Counted from the first letter of the stretch, positions 7,467 to 19,956 are shown. The stretch: 64,000 nucleotides of DNA from Manihot esculenta (GCF_001659605.2 NC_035168.2:15004146-15068145); one strand, 5' to 3'. Translations and numbers: made by a program. Notes: generated from the sequence alone by a model not told the origin.

Positions 7467-9712
7467 TGTAAGACCCCGCTCGTTCAGACATCGGAATTCC
7501 TACCGTCCGGTGGAATCTCGGGTGTCGGATCCTCTTTGGGGGGGGGGGTAGAGCAAGGGTAAAGGAAAGGTTTTCTAAAATGTTTTTAAGTGTTTTATGG
7601 AGGTTTTATGTTGGAATGGGTAGATATGCATGTTAAGGGTTTATGTGGGTTTTATGCCCAATGTATGTTATGTGATGTTGTGTTGAGGAGTTTAAGTTAG
7701 TTTCTTTGCTCTCTTTGCTTGTGGGAGTGTGTATGCATGCTTGGGAGAGAGTATGTGAGGTTTGGGGTGTTTTGGAAGGTTTTGGAGGCTGGTGTGCAAA
7801 GGCTGAGTTCTGATGAACTCAGGTTCGGCCGCCGAAGGTGGTTTCGGCCGCCGAACGTGCCGTTGGATGCATGGTTTGGCCGCCTAACCTTGCCCCCGAA
7901 AGTTGAGTTGTGGCTTGAAAGCAGACTTTCGGCCGCCGAAGGAAATGTTCGGCCGCCGAAAGTGTCTGACTTTCGTCTCTGGAGAGAGGGTTCGGCCGCC
8001 GAAGGTGCCGCCGAACCTACCCGAGTTTCGTCTCTGGAGGAGACTTTCGGCCGCCGAAGGTGCCGCCGAAAGTGCCTGTCCAGCCTTTTCATGGCTGTTT
8101 TCTATGCATGTTTCAGTGATGTTTAGAGGGGTTTTTGGGGAGTTGCTTATGAGTTGTTAGAATGTGTTTAGTACCTCATGTGAGTCCATCTGTGTAGGAT
8201 TGGACCTGAGGAGAGGTGTCTAGCTTCAGTGCTAGTTGACCCTGAGTTTGTTGAGCAGTGGCTTCAGGTGAGTAGAACTAACTTAATCTTTTACTTTAAG
8301 AAAATCTAATGCCTAAAGCATGCTCATACATCATGTTATGTAATAGGATGTTTGCACTAGTTCACCATGCCCATGCACCATGTTTATATGTTATAGGATG
8401 ATTGCACTAGTTTCACGAAGGTGACGCATTGCATAATGTGCTACGTATATGATGTGATGGGTGGACCAAGGCGACCTCAATAGCCCGCAAGTCTGTCAAT
8501 GAGTCTTTGTCAATCGGGCGAGTACATGTAGGAAAGCCCCATGAGAGCTCCTTCGGGGCCAAGTTTTTACAGAGGGAATGTTGGGGTCATGTCTAACCCT
8601 GAGGGGAAGGACGTTACGTGAACCCTCTAAAATCACCCGCAAGAGGAAGAGATTTGCTAGCATGAACTCAAGCGGGGGTGAGATGTTTGTTGTGATATAA
8701 TTGTGATATGACGCATTTCACGAATGCATGAATAAGAAGAATATTTGAATTGAATAAAATGTCTTTATAATAAAATACATAAAAAGGGTGGAACAATAAA
8801 AGGCATAATAATATACCTAAAAATGGAGGAACTAAATCAAATGTTTTTCTCTGTTTCTACTCACTGGGCTCTTGTAGCTCACCCCATTCCCTTAACCCCA
8901 GTTTTGCAGGGCCAGAGTATGTCAAGCCAGAGTAAGTCAGAAGAACTATGGGATAGAAGAGGTTCAAGCATGGGTTGCCATGTTTGGTTGTAATAGCTTA
9001 GCTTGTTTTGTTTATGTTTATGTATAAGAGATGCTTGTATGTATATGTTTATGGATATAGTGAACGTTATGTAAGGAAGTTGCTAAAGAGATGATATGTT
9101 ATGTAATGCTATGTATGTTTGTTGCTTGCATAGTTTAGTGGTGGACATGAGCATGATGATATATGGACATGTTAGATGGACTTGATGCATGGTCCTTATG
9201 GATATAAGGGTTATGAATGAATAGAAAGAGTAATGAGCTTAATGTAAAGAGATAGAGCCAAGTTAAGAAAAGTATAGTTATGCCATGTGTTGTAGCATGA
9301 GATGTGTAGAATTGTGCTTTGCCTTGAGTGTTGGTAAATCCCTTTTTGTTATGCATGATCTTGAGAAAATGTTTTAATGTTATGAGTTTTGAATGGCCCG
9401 TGAGGGAAGAAAGGGTTCCAATCCCTTGACCCAAAGCGGATATGTTTTAAAGCAAGCTTGAAGACCCATCTGGTATGAGGTTCTATGTTTGCATGCATAG
9501 GTCAAGCTGAGGTAAGGAAAATAAGTTTAAAGGTTTTTATGAGACCAAAGTTTAAGTTTTCAAGCAAAGTTTGATCATGCACGGGATTATACCTAGAGTT
9601 CAGGATGTTTAAAGGCTTACTACGGGTCCCGGCGGCCTTAAGCCGATCTGGATCCTAGTGCCGAGCAGTTTGGGGCCGTTACAAGAGGGGTACCGGTTTC
9701 CGGGCTGTTACA
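7467..9712 (+). repeat. 3' LTR of element B with a 538-bp promoter deletion
   Basis: 2246 bp against 2781 bp in the 5' LTR. The copy of GTTTTATG at 7592-7599 joins sequence that in the 5' LTR lies between two GTTTTATG copies (2661-2668 and 3199-3206). The missing 538 bp includes all four U3 palindromes, the TATA box and the first two donor-like sites. A few single-base differences and a longer G run (11 against 8) are otherwise all that separates the LTRs. Because the 5' LTR is complete, the deletion happened after insertion. Confidence 0.9.
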
Positions 9713-9717
9713 GAGAC
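9713..9717. repeat. Right target-site duplication of element B (GAGAC)
   Basis: This matches 2534-2538. The A polyprotein frame resumes immediately after it. Confidence 0.95.
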
Positions 9718-12700
9718 ACCTTAAGCAATACCAGATCCCCCTCCTGAAACTCTAACTGCCTTCTGCGGATGTCTGCATAACTCTTCTGTCTGCTTGCAGC
9801 AGTCTGGATTCTTTCTCTGATTATGGGTACCACCCTGCTGGTAATCTCCACTAGCTCAGGCCCTGCCAAGGCCTTCTCTCCAACTTCCTCCCAGCAAACA
9901 GGTGATCTGCACTTCCTTCCGTACAAAGCTTCATATGGAGCCATCCCGATGCTAGCATGATGGTTGTTATTGTAGGCAAACTCCACCAAAGGTAGATGCT
10001 GCCTCCAAGAACCGCCAAAGTCCAGCACACACATTCTGAGCATATCCTCGATAGTCTGGATGGTCCTTTCTGACTGTCCATCAGTCTGGGGGTGGAAGGC
10101 AGTACTGAAATCCAACCTAGTACCCATGGCATTCTGCAGACTCCGCCAAAACCTGGAGGTGAACTGGGGCCCTCTATCTGACACTATCGAAACAGGAACC
10201 CCATGCAGCCTGACGATCTCATCCACATACACCTGTGCCAACTTGTCCACAGAGTAGCCACTCCTGACAGGGATGAAGTGAGTAGATTTGGTGAGTCTGT
10301 CCACAATCACCCATATGGAGTCCAATCTGTTGGACGTCGCCGGTAACCCTACTACGAAGTACATAGCTATATTTTCCCATTTCCATTCTGGAATAGGTAG
10401 CGGGTTAAGCATTCCAGCCGGCTTCTGATGTTCCAGCTTCACCCTCTGACACACTTCGCAGGCTGACACGAACTGTGCCACTTTTTTCTTCATTGCTGGC
10501 CACCAATAAACTTTTTTCAAATCTTGATACATCTTGGTGGCTCCGGGGTGAATGCTGTATCTTGCATTATGAGCCTCTCTCATAATGTCTCCTTTTAGCC
10601 CTATGTCATCTGGTACACATAATCGACTCCCATAGCGGAGGATCCCCTTACTGTCGAATCTGAACTCACTACCACTGCCTGACTGAACAGTCCTGGCAAT
10701 CTTCACTAATTCGGGGTCCTCATGCTGTTTCTGAGCAACTTGCTCAAGGAACACGGGTGTCACTTTCATCTGAGCCAACAAGGCACCTGTACCAGACAAC
10801 TCTAACTGTAGCCCTTCTTCGATGAGCTTGTAGAACTCCTTTACTACTGGTCTTCGTTCTGCTGTGATGTGGGATAGACTGCCGAGTGATTTCCGGCTTA
10901 AGGCATCAGCTACAACATTAGCCTTACCCGGATGATACTGGATTTTGCAATCGTAGTCACTGAGCAGTTCTACCCATCTTCTCTGTCTCAAATTCAAATC
11001 TCTCTGACTCAGGATGTACTGCAGGCTCTTATGATCTGTAAAGATCTCACATTTTACCCCATAGAGGTAGTGCCTCCACATCTTGAGTGCAAAGATTACT
11101 GCTGCCATTTCCAGGTCGTGTGTGGGGTAATTCAACTCATGCTTCTTCAGCTGCCTAGAAGCATAAGCAATCACCCTCTCATTCTGCATCAGTACACAAC
11201 CCAGTCCCACACGGGACGCATCACAAAAAACTGTAAAGTCCTCATCACTAGATGGCAGAGCTAAAACTGGTGCTGAAGTCAACCTCTTCTTAAGCTCTTC
11301 AAAACTCTCTTCGCACTGGTCGGTCCACAGAAACTTCTGATTCTTCCTGGTTAACCTGGTTAGAGGAGCTGCTATCTTTGAGAAATCCTGAACGAACCTC
11401 CTGTAGTAACCAGCCAAACCCAAGAAACTTCTAATCTCTGTCACTGAAGTGGGTCTAGGCCAGTTAGCCACAGTTTCTGTCTTCTTGGGGTCTACCTCAA
11501 TACCATTCTCTGACACTACATGCCCCAAGAACGAAATGCTCCTCAGCCAGAACTCACATTTAGAGAACTTGGCATACAAGCCATGTTCCCTCAAAGTCTG
11601 CAAGACCAACCGCAGATGATGGGCATGCTCTTCTGCATTCCTGGAATACACTAAGATATCATCTATGAAGACAATAACGAAGTGATCCAGGTATTGGCTA
11701 AATACTCTGTTCATGAGATCCATGAATGCTGCAGGGGCGTTTGTTAACCCGAACGACATCACTAGGAACTCATAGTGCCCATATCTGGTTCTGAAAGCTG
11801 TCTTTGGCACGTCTTCATCTCTGATCCTCAGCTGATGATACCCAGATCTCAGATCTATTTTGGAGAAACAACCTGCTCCTGCTAGCTGGTCGAATAGATC
11901 ATCGATCCTAGGCAACGGGTACTTGTTCTTGGTAGTGACTTTGTTCAACTGTCTGTAGTCGATACAAAGTCTGAGGGATCCATCCTTCTTTTTCATGAAC
12001 AACACTGGAGCACCCCAAGGTGAGGTACTCGGTCGGATGAAACCCTTATCTACCAACTCTTGTAACTGTTCTTTAAGCTCCTTCAGCTCTGCTGGCGCCA
12101 TCCTGTAGGGAGGGATAGAGATCGGTCTGGTTCCTGGCATCAATTCTATCTCGAACTCTATCTCCCTCGGAGGCGGTAAACCTGGCAGTTCATCTGGGAA
12201 AACATCTAAGAACTCTCTAACCACAGGCACCGAGGCGGGCTCTCTGACATCTCTGTCTAGCTCTCTCACATGAGCTAGATAACCCTGACAACCCCTCCTG
12301 AGCAGCCTACGAGCCTGTAGGGCTGATATCAAACCTCTAGGTGTACTCCCCCTGTCTCCTCTAAAGATAACCTCTGACCCATCCTGACATCTGAACTTAA
12401 CTACCTTGTCTCTGCAATCTAAGGTAGCGCCATGGGTAGATAGCCAATCCATCCCTAGAATGACGTCAAAATCTGTCAAGTCTAGAACCACTAGGTCGGC
12501 GGATAGGCATCTTCCCTCTATGAAAACTGGATTGTACTGGCAGACTGACTCTGCCACTGACGGGTCACACTTGGGTCCACTGACCCATAGGGGACACTCT
12601 AACCCAGAGACCATCAAACCCAACCTCTCGACCGCTCTCGGAGAAACAAAAGAATGGGATGCACCCGGGTCCATTAAGGCATAAGCATCTGAACAACCAA

Positions 12701-14315
12701 TGATGATATTACCTGACACCACGGTGTTGGATGCGTTTGCCTCCTGCTGTGTCATTGTGAAGATCCGTGTTGGAGCTGACGGACCTTCCCCTCTGTAAAC
12801 TGATGAAGAAGAGGCTGACCCTCTCCCTCGGCCTCTGCCACTAGCCTGTGTTACGGCTGAAGCTGCTGGCTGTGCCACACTACCTGAAGTTGTCTGCTGG
12901 GGCTGTGCCGTAGGAACTACTCTAGGACACTCCATGGACATGTGTCCCTCCTGCCCACACCTGTAGCAGGCTGTCGTCCCAAAACGGCATACCCCTCTGT
13001 GTAGTTTACCACACCTTGCACACACTGCATTATCAGCACCAGAGCTTGAGCCACTTCCTAATCCCAGACCTGATTTGATCTTGCTCCAGAACTTATTCTT
13101 CTTTGGTTTCTTAGTGGTACTGCCCCACTTCTTACTAGCTGAACTCAAGGATGAAGGGTCTATCCTCCCCCCACCTGGGGTCTTAGAACCTGAAGGCTGT
13201 GTCACTGACTGTTTAACTGTCCCCTCGATGATTGCACTAGCCTCCATTCTCCTGGCCATGTCTACAATGGCATGGAAACTTTCTCTATCAGCTGACTGAA
13301 CCAAGGAGGAATACCTGGAATGGAGCCTCATGATATACCTCCTTGACTTCTTCGGATCTGTGTCCAGATGTTGCCCAGCAAACGGCAACAACTCCAAGAA
13401 CTTGTCGGTGTACTCATCGACACCCATTCCATCTGTCTGCTTCAGCTGTTCAAACTCAATCATCTTCAGCTCCCTTGAACTGTCAGGGAAAGCCCATCCT
13501 GCGAACTCATTCGCAAACTCCTCCCACGAAAGACTGTCCACCCTCGGTTTCACGTAGCCCTTGAACCACTCACGGGCCTTTTTGCATTTCAGGGTGAAAC
13601 CAGCCATCTGAATGGCTCTGCTGTCATCAGCACCTATCTCATCTGTAATTGTTTTGACCTTCTCCAGGTACACAAACGGATCATCACCTGTATCAAACTG
13701 GGGAGCACCCAACTTCATATAGTCGGTCATCTTGGCCTTGCTCCCTCCAGATGAGGTAGGTTGAGGTCTTTGGGTTTCTGTAACTGCGGTTTCTGCTGGT
13801 GGTGGAGGTGCGGCATCCCCTGGGATAGGGTTTGCTGTGCCTGGATGGAAGGATGGAGGTGGGTACATAGGGTACTGTGGATACTGTGGGTAGAAAGGTG
13901 GGTATGGCATGTGAGAAGGGTAAGGATTAAAACTGGGGTAATCCGATGTACTTCCCATCGAATACCCGGGGTATGGTGAAAAAGGTGGGTACTGGGGTGG
14001 TGGAACAAACCCCGAGGCCTGAGTGCCTCCCTGAGACTCACCCATGCCTTCTTCTGGCATGTTTACACCAAGGCTACCGTCCCTCCTCTGCTCCACATCC
14101 ATCTCTTCTTCTCCATCAACTGACATTCTTTCCTGAACTGTACCCCTTACTGATCTGCTTCTACCCAGATCCAAAGACCTTCTAGGGTCCCTCACTGCTC
14201 TGTCCCTGTTGGACCTGCTTGACATCGCCCTTGGCAATGCTGGAGGACGGGCGCTCGTGCCCTCATCCTCCGGTGGTACTCTAGTCAATCTAGCTGATCG
14301 ACGAGTTCCTCGCAT
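9713..14315 (-). CDS. gag-pol: Gag-Pol polyprotein of element A (Tekay chromovirus), 3' end displaced by B
   Basis: One open frame of 1534 codons here, completed by 2148-2538 to about 1662 codons. Start taken at MRGTRRSA (14315), 3' of an acceptor-like CAG; an upstream in-frame ATG exists at 14381. In order: basic N-terminus; Pro/Tyr-rich linker; capsid-type Retrotrans_gag region (about 230-320, [13 protein letters not shown]); zinc knuckles (about 429-463, CX2CX3HX3C then [14 protein letters not shown]); aspartic protease (D549 in DPGAS); reverse transcriptase ([10 protein letters not shown] near 781, FIDD with D885/D886); RNase H (DASRVGLG near 1031, TDHKSLQY); integrase with HHCC region (about 1257-1290), D1380 (SDRGPQ) and E1416 (SERT), 35 residues apart. 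The first integrase Asp is replaced: the motif reads AMYFVVGLP with Tyr1319 (codon 10359-10361). All other domains look intact. Confidence 0.93.
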
Positions 14316-14555
14316 TCTGTTTACTGAAAAACAGCACAGATAACAAAATATTAGCATCAACTGGTTCATGTGGGAACACATGAACCCTCATCACATACAT
14401 ATCATATAACATGGCATATCATACTTTCATGCAAGACAGGACTCTACATCCTATCCTAGTGGACATGATTTCCTATTGTGCTTGACCTTTCTATCTCATC
14501 TATGAGCCCGACACTCTAGGTCCGACCATATGAACCTAGGGCTCTGATACCATTC
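14316..14555 (-). promoter_or_regulatory. Leader and primer binding site of element A
   Basis: Sense order: LTR end at 14556, 3-nt spacer, TGGTATCAGAGC primer site (14541-14552), about 200 bp of non-coding leader, then CTGTTTTTCAG (ending about 14324), an acceptor-like site close to the Gag ATG at 14315. Confidence 0.85.
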
Positions 14556-16855
14556 TGTAACGACCCGGAAACCGGACCGCTACCGGCGCTAGGATCCAGG
14601 TCGGCTTAAGGCCGCCGGAACCCGTAGCAAGCCAAACATACATCCTGTGAACCTGTTTAATCCCATATATGATTAAAAACATACATAAAAATTTAAAACT
14701 TTTCTTTCCAAGCCCAACCTGAGCATACATAACATATCATAAACTCCTCATCAAATACCCCAATGGGTAACATATCATGACATATGGTAGGCTTAGATAA
14801 CATAAACATCATAAAACATTTTTGGATCATATACACCAGGGATTAAAACAACTCCAGTCAAGCACATTCTAAACTCTCATTGCATTACATAACATCCTTT
14901 ACATTACATTCAAACCATGTCCACAGCTATGCTATTACATAAACGTCTCTTACTCTTCTTGACTTCTCTATCTACTCAGCACCTGCAAGACTGGGGTTAG
15001 GGGAGAGGGGGTGAGCTAAAAAGCCCAGTGAGCAGAAAAATAAAAAAAATAAAAATATTTAATTTAGTTTCACCCTTTTTATGTTTATTATTATTATTAT
15101 TATTATGATTAAGAACATTTGTTTTAGTTCCTCCATTTTTAGATATATTATTATTCATTTTATTATTATGATTATACTTTTTCTTATACATGCTTTCATG
15201 AAATGCATCACATCACAGCTAATCACATAAAGGATGGTATTGTCACCATTAGTCCTCAACATCTCCAAGTGCCAGGGGCGTAGAATGGGCCTCACTGGTC
15301 TTTCTCTTACATAACATAACATAGCATTCCAAAGTGCCAGGGGCGTAGAATGGGCCTCGCTGGTCTTTCTCTTACATAGTGCCAGGGGCGTAGAATGGGC
15401 CTCGCTGGTCTTCCATAACATCTCATCATAACATAACATCAGAGGACTATGGATCACCCAACAACCATCCACATCAACATCAAAATGTGCAATGCAACAT
15501 ATTCGTGAAATTCTAATGCAAACATCCTGGAATATTTCATGGCATTGATGATGCATGAGTATGCTATCAGATTCATTCATTTGTTCATTATCAAATTACT
15601 TTACTTAGAAACTTAGGGAGTTATCCCACTCACCTGGTGACTGAAGCTTGACAACGTACTCTGAACGACTATCTCACAACCGGGGGTCTCGGTTCCTCGG
15701 GTCCGAACCTACACAGGTGGACTCAAATGAGGCACCAAACAACAAGAACATAACTCTAAACATACCCCCAAAAACCTCCTAAAAACACCTCAAAACATCC
15801 CTAGAAAACATGCAAGAAAAGGCTGGGAAGGGCACTTTCGGCGGCACCTTCGGCGGCCGAAAGTCTCGGACAGAGCCGAAACTCCAACTTTCAGGGGCAA
15901 GCTTCGGCAGCCTAAAGCTACCTCACAAGCCATGTTCGGCGGCCGAAACTCCCTTCGGCTGCCGAACCTAGTTTCTGCCAAGGGCAGAAACTTGGCTCCT
16001 CTTGCCTCCAAGTTCCCCAAACTTCCTAGTCATGCATAAAACTCTTCTACAACACTCATACACAAGCATGCAAGCTCCTAGGGGCCTCAAACTAACTTAT
16101 ACCCCAACTACAACACACAAGCAAGCCACATTGCTCAAGAACATGCACATCAAACCCATAAACATAACATAAACCTCCACAAGCCTACTCATGCATTTCT
16201 ACCCCATAAATCTACTCAAAACTTACTTAAAACATGCAAGAGAGGTTGGATCTAAGCTTACCTCTTGAAGATCGAGAGGAAGAACGATCCTAGCTTGGAG
16301 GTAGGGAGAAATCCACTCTTTGATTTCCAAGCTTCCAAACTTGCTCAAACTTCAAAACTCTTCAAAAACAAGATGTAACTTGTTAAAATCTGAAAGATTT
16401 GAGGGAAAACACCTAAAATGACCATAGGAGGGCTAAAGCTTACCGTCGGCCGAAATGGGAGAGAAAATCTCGCCTGTTTCGGTCACGGGGTCCTTTATAG
16501 GGCTGGTTCTGTCACCTTTCGGCGGCCTAACGTGCCTCCACATCTCATGCATGTTCGGCGGCCGAACATGAGGTTCGGCGGCCGAACCTTGACTTACTCA
16601 AACAAGGCTTTCGGAGGCCTAAAGCGCTCCCAAAACCTTACCATGTTCGGCGGCCGAACTTAACTTTCGGCGGCCGAACCTGGCAAAGCTTCCTTTGGTC
16701 TTTTTCATTAAAAACTCAATTCCTTTTCACTTAAAAGCATAAAATACATTAAAAACATTTCATAAAACATGGTTTTCCCCTTCTAGAGACTTCCGGCATC
16801 CGAGATTCCACCGGACGGTAGGAATTCCGATACCAGAGTCTAGCTGGGTATTACA
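14556..16855 (-). repeat. 5' LTR of element A (2300 bp)
   Basis: Starts in sense TGTAATACCC at 16855 and ends GGGTCGTTACA at 14556, next to the primer site. It is 108 bp shorter than the 3' LTR in the downstream palindrome array (15836-15975), where one block between two copies of the GGCGGCACCTTCGGCGGCCG repeat has been lost. TATA (rc CTATAAAG) lies near 16494-16500. Compared with the 3' LTR, all seven substitutions I counted make this copy A/T-richer. Confidence 0.93.
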
Positions 16856-17896
16856 CACACGGGATGCATCACAAAACACTGTGAAGTCTTCATTACTAGT
16901 AGGCAGAGCTAACACCGGTGTTGACGTCAACATTTTCTTTAGCTCTTCGAAACTTTCCTCACACTGATCTGACCAGAAAAATCTCTGATTCTTTTTGGTC
17001 AGCATGGTCATAGGAGCGGCAATTTTTGAGAAGTCCTGAACGAACCTCCTGTAGTAACCTGCCAAACCCAAAAAGCATTTTATCTCTGTCACTGTAGTGG
17101 GTCTAGGCTAGTTAGCTACAGCTTCTACTTTCTTGGGATCCACTTCAATTCCTTTTCCTGACACAACATGTCCCAAGAAAGAAATGCTCCTCAACCAGAA
17201 TTCACACTTGGAGAACTTGGCATACAAGCCGTGCTCCCTCAGGGTCTGCAAAACTAACCTCAGATGATAGGCATGCTCCTCTGCATTTATGGAATACACT
17301 AAGATATCGTCAATGAAAATGATAACAAAGTGATCCAGATACTGGCTAAAAACTCTATTCATGAGGTCCATGAATGCTGCAGGGGCATTGGTTAGCGCAA
17401 ACGGCATCACTAGGAACTCATAATGCCCATATCTGGTCCTGAACGCCGTCTTTGGCACATCTTCTTCTCTAATTCTCAACTGATGATACCCAGATCTCAG
17501 ATCTATTTTAGATAAACAACCTGCTCCTGCTAGCTGGTCAAATAGATCGTCGATCCTAGGTAAGGGATACTTGTTCTTGGTAGTGACTTTGTTCAACTGC
17601 CTGTAGTCGATACAAAGTCTTAGGGATCCATCTTTCTTCCTTACAAACAGCACTGGAGCACCCTAAGGTGAGGTACTCGGTCGGATGAAACCCTTGTCTA
17701 CCAACTCTTGCAACTGTTCCTTTAGCTCTTTCAACTCTGCTGGTGCCATCCTGTAGGGAGGGATAGAGATTGGTCTGGTTCCAGACATCACTACTATTTC
17801 AAACTCTATCTCCCTAGCAGGTGGTAGTCTTGGAAGCTCGTCTGGGAAGACATCTGGAAACTCTCTGACTACAGGTACTGAGGCGAGCTCCCTGAC
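16856..17896 (-). pseudogene. Reverse transcriptase/RNase H remnant of element C
   Basis: Very similar to the A polyprotein at 11200-12240. RT motifs are readable: [19 protein letters not shown], and FIDDILVYS with both catalytic Asp. At least three in-frame stops interrupt it: one near 17107 (ANWP of A reads AN-stop-P), one near 17663 (SPWGAP reads SP-stop-GAP) and one near 17896. The first two are TGG to TAG. The frame continues into RNase H (16860-17092) until A's insertion point, where the CACAC duplication lies. Confidence 0.88.
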
Positions 17897-19956
17897 CTAA
17901 CTATCAAGCTCTCTCACATGAGCTAGAAACCCCTGACAACCCCTCCTAAGCAACCTACGAGCCTGTAGGGCTGATATCAAAACTCTAGGCATACCCCTCT
18001 TGTCTCCTCTGAAGACAACCTCTGACCCATCCTGACCCCTGAACCTGACTACCTTGTCTCTGCAGTCCAATGTAGCACCATGAGTAGATAGCCAATCCAT
18101 CCCTAGAATGACATCAAAATCCGTCAAGTCTAGAACCACAAGGTCGGCTGGAAGGCATCTACCCTCAACAAACACTGGACTATACCGGCAGACTGACTCT
18201 GCCACTGATGGATCACACTTGGGTCCACTGACCCAGAGGGGACACTCTATCCCAGAGACTATCAAACCCAACCTCTCTACGGCTCTCAGAGCAACAAAAG
18301 AATGAGAAGCACCAGGGTCCATTAAAGCATACACATCTGAACAACCAATGATGAGATTACCTGACACCACGGTGTTTGACGTGTTTGCCTCCTGCTGTGT
18401 CATAGTGAAGATCTGAGCTGGAGCTGATGGACCTTCACCCCGGGAACCTGCTGAAGAAGAGGCTGCCCCTCTCCCTCTGCCTCTACCACTACCCTGAGTC
18501 ATAGTTGGAGCTGCTGGCTGAGCCACACTACCTGAAACTGTCTGCTGGGACGGTGCCATAAATGCTGCCCTAGGACACTCCCGTGCCATGTGTCCCTCCT
18601 GCCCACACCTGAAGCAGGTTGTTGTCCCAAACCGACAGACTCCCTTGTGCGGTTTACCGCACCTCAAACATTCTGAGCCATCTGAACCAGAGCTTGAACC
18701 ACTACCTAAACCCAGACCAGACTTTAACCTGTTCCAGAACTTATTCTTCTTGGGCTTGGCTTTGCCCCACTTTTTGCCACCTGAGGCTGCTGCACTCAGA
18801 GAAGAGAGATCAAACTTTCCTCTGCTTGGGGTCTTGGAACCCGAAGACTGTGCCACTGTCTGCTTAACTAACCCCTCAATGATGGCACTAGCCTCCATCT
18901 TTCGTGATGCATCCACAATGGTGTGGAAGCTCTCCCTCTCTGCTGCAAGGATTAGGGAGGAATACCTAGGGTGGAGCCTCATGGTATACCTCCTAGCTTT
19001 CTTCTGATCTGTGTCATATGCCTGACCCACATACTGCAGCAACTCCAAAAATTTATTGGTGTACTCTTCGACACTCATATCCTCTGTCTGCCTTAGCTGC
19101 TCAAACTCAACAACTTTCAGCTCTCTGGAACTGTCTGGAAACGCCCATCCAGCAAACTCATTTGCAAACTCCTCCCAGGATAAGCTCTCCAACCTCGGGT
19201 CCACATAGTTTTTAAACCATTCTCGTGCTTTCTTGCATTTCAATGTGAACCCCGCCATCTGAATGGCTCTACTGTCATTAGCTCCCAGCTCGTCTGTTAT
19301 TATCTTTATCGTTTTGAGGTACTCAAACGGATCATCCCCTGTTTTGAACTTAGGAGCATCCAGCTTTAGGTAATCTGTTATCTTTACTTTGCTCCCCACA
19401 GATGAGCTAGGTTTAGGTGTTTGGATATCAGGGACTATTGGTTCTGCAGGTGGAGGAGGAGGTGCAGTATTCCCTGGGTTAGGGTTTACTGGATTTGGAT
19501 AGAAGAGTGAGGGTGCACACATAGGGTACTGGGGATATGGTGGATAAAAAGGAGGGTAAGGCATGAAGGAGGGATATGGGTTAAAGCTGGAGTAATCTGA
19601 TGTACCCCCATCGGATACCCTGGGCCCTGTAGAAAGGGTTGATATTGGGGTGGGTAACCAAACCCCGAGGCCTGAGTGCCTCCTTGCGACTCTCCCATGC
19701 CCTCTTCTGACATACTCATGCCCAAGCTACCATCTCTTCTCTGTTCATCCTCCTCTGATCCCCTCACATCAGCTAACATTCCACCCTGAACTATTCCCCT
19801 CCTGCTTACATCAAAAGACCATCTAGGGTCCCTTAACGTTCCTTCTCTACTTGACCTGCAAGACATTGCCCTTGGCAATGCAGGGGGACGGACATCCATG
19901 CCTTCATTCTCAGGTGGTGCTCCTGTCAATCTAGCAGATCGACGTGAGCCTCTCAT
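17897..19956 (-). pseudogene. Gag-protease region of element C, one frameshift
   Basis: The start aligns at MRGSRRSARL (19956). The N-terminal segment runs to about 19604, where C has GTACCCCCATCGG and G has GTACCTCCCATCGG, a 1-bp loss that shifts the frame. The downstream frame (17897-19564) is open for 555 codons and holds the Pro/Tyr-rich linker, capsid region ([20 protein letters not shown]), knuckles CLRCGKPHKGVC and [14 protein letters not shown], and the protease site (DPGASHSF). It ends at the stop before RT. Apart from the frameshift, Gag is well preserved. Confidence 0.88.

Larger units (their letters stand above)
2539..9712 (+). mobile_element. Element B: non-autonomous Tekay derivative with a capsid-less Gag
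   Basis: Complete element: 5' LTR 2539-5319, internal region 5320-7466, 3' LTR 7467-9712, flanked by GAGAC. The internal region is only 2147 bp against about 5.3 kb in A. It has a primer binding site, one short Gag-like frame, a degenerate RT remnant and a polypurine tract. The two LTRs are nearly identical apart from a 538-bp deletion and a 3-bp G-run difference in the 3' copy, so insertion was recent and must have used proteins from another element. Its internal remnants match those of the H array (same reduced gag, same sequence around the RT remnant), so B and H are one lineage. Confidence 0.93.
1..16855 (-). mobile_element. Element A: near-complete Tekay chromovirus, interrupted by element B
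   Basis: Parts in plus coordinates: 3' LTR (to 2039), polypurine tract (2041-2053), chromodomain end of pol (2148-2538), element B (2539-9712), the rest of gag-pol (9713-14315), leader and primer binding site (14316-14555), 5' LTR (14556-16855). The sequence beyond the 5' LTR (CACAC, 16856-16860) is the expected 5-bp target duplication; its partner is outside the window. A is inserted in the RT/RNase H region of element C. The very similar LTRs and open gag-pol mark it as young, and B is younger still. Confidence 0.93.

Noticed and set aside
2539..9712. Element B as an LTR-bounded captured host gene
   Set aside because: The internal frame has Tekay Gag N-terminus and zinc knuckles, and the rest is pol remnant; nothing host-like is present.
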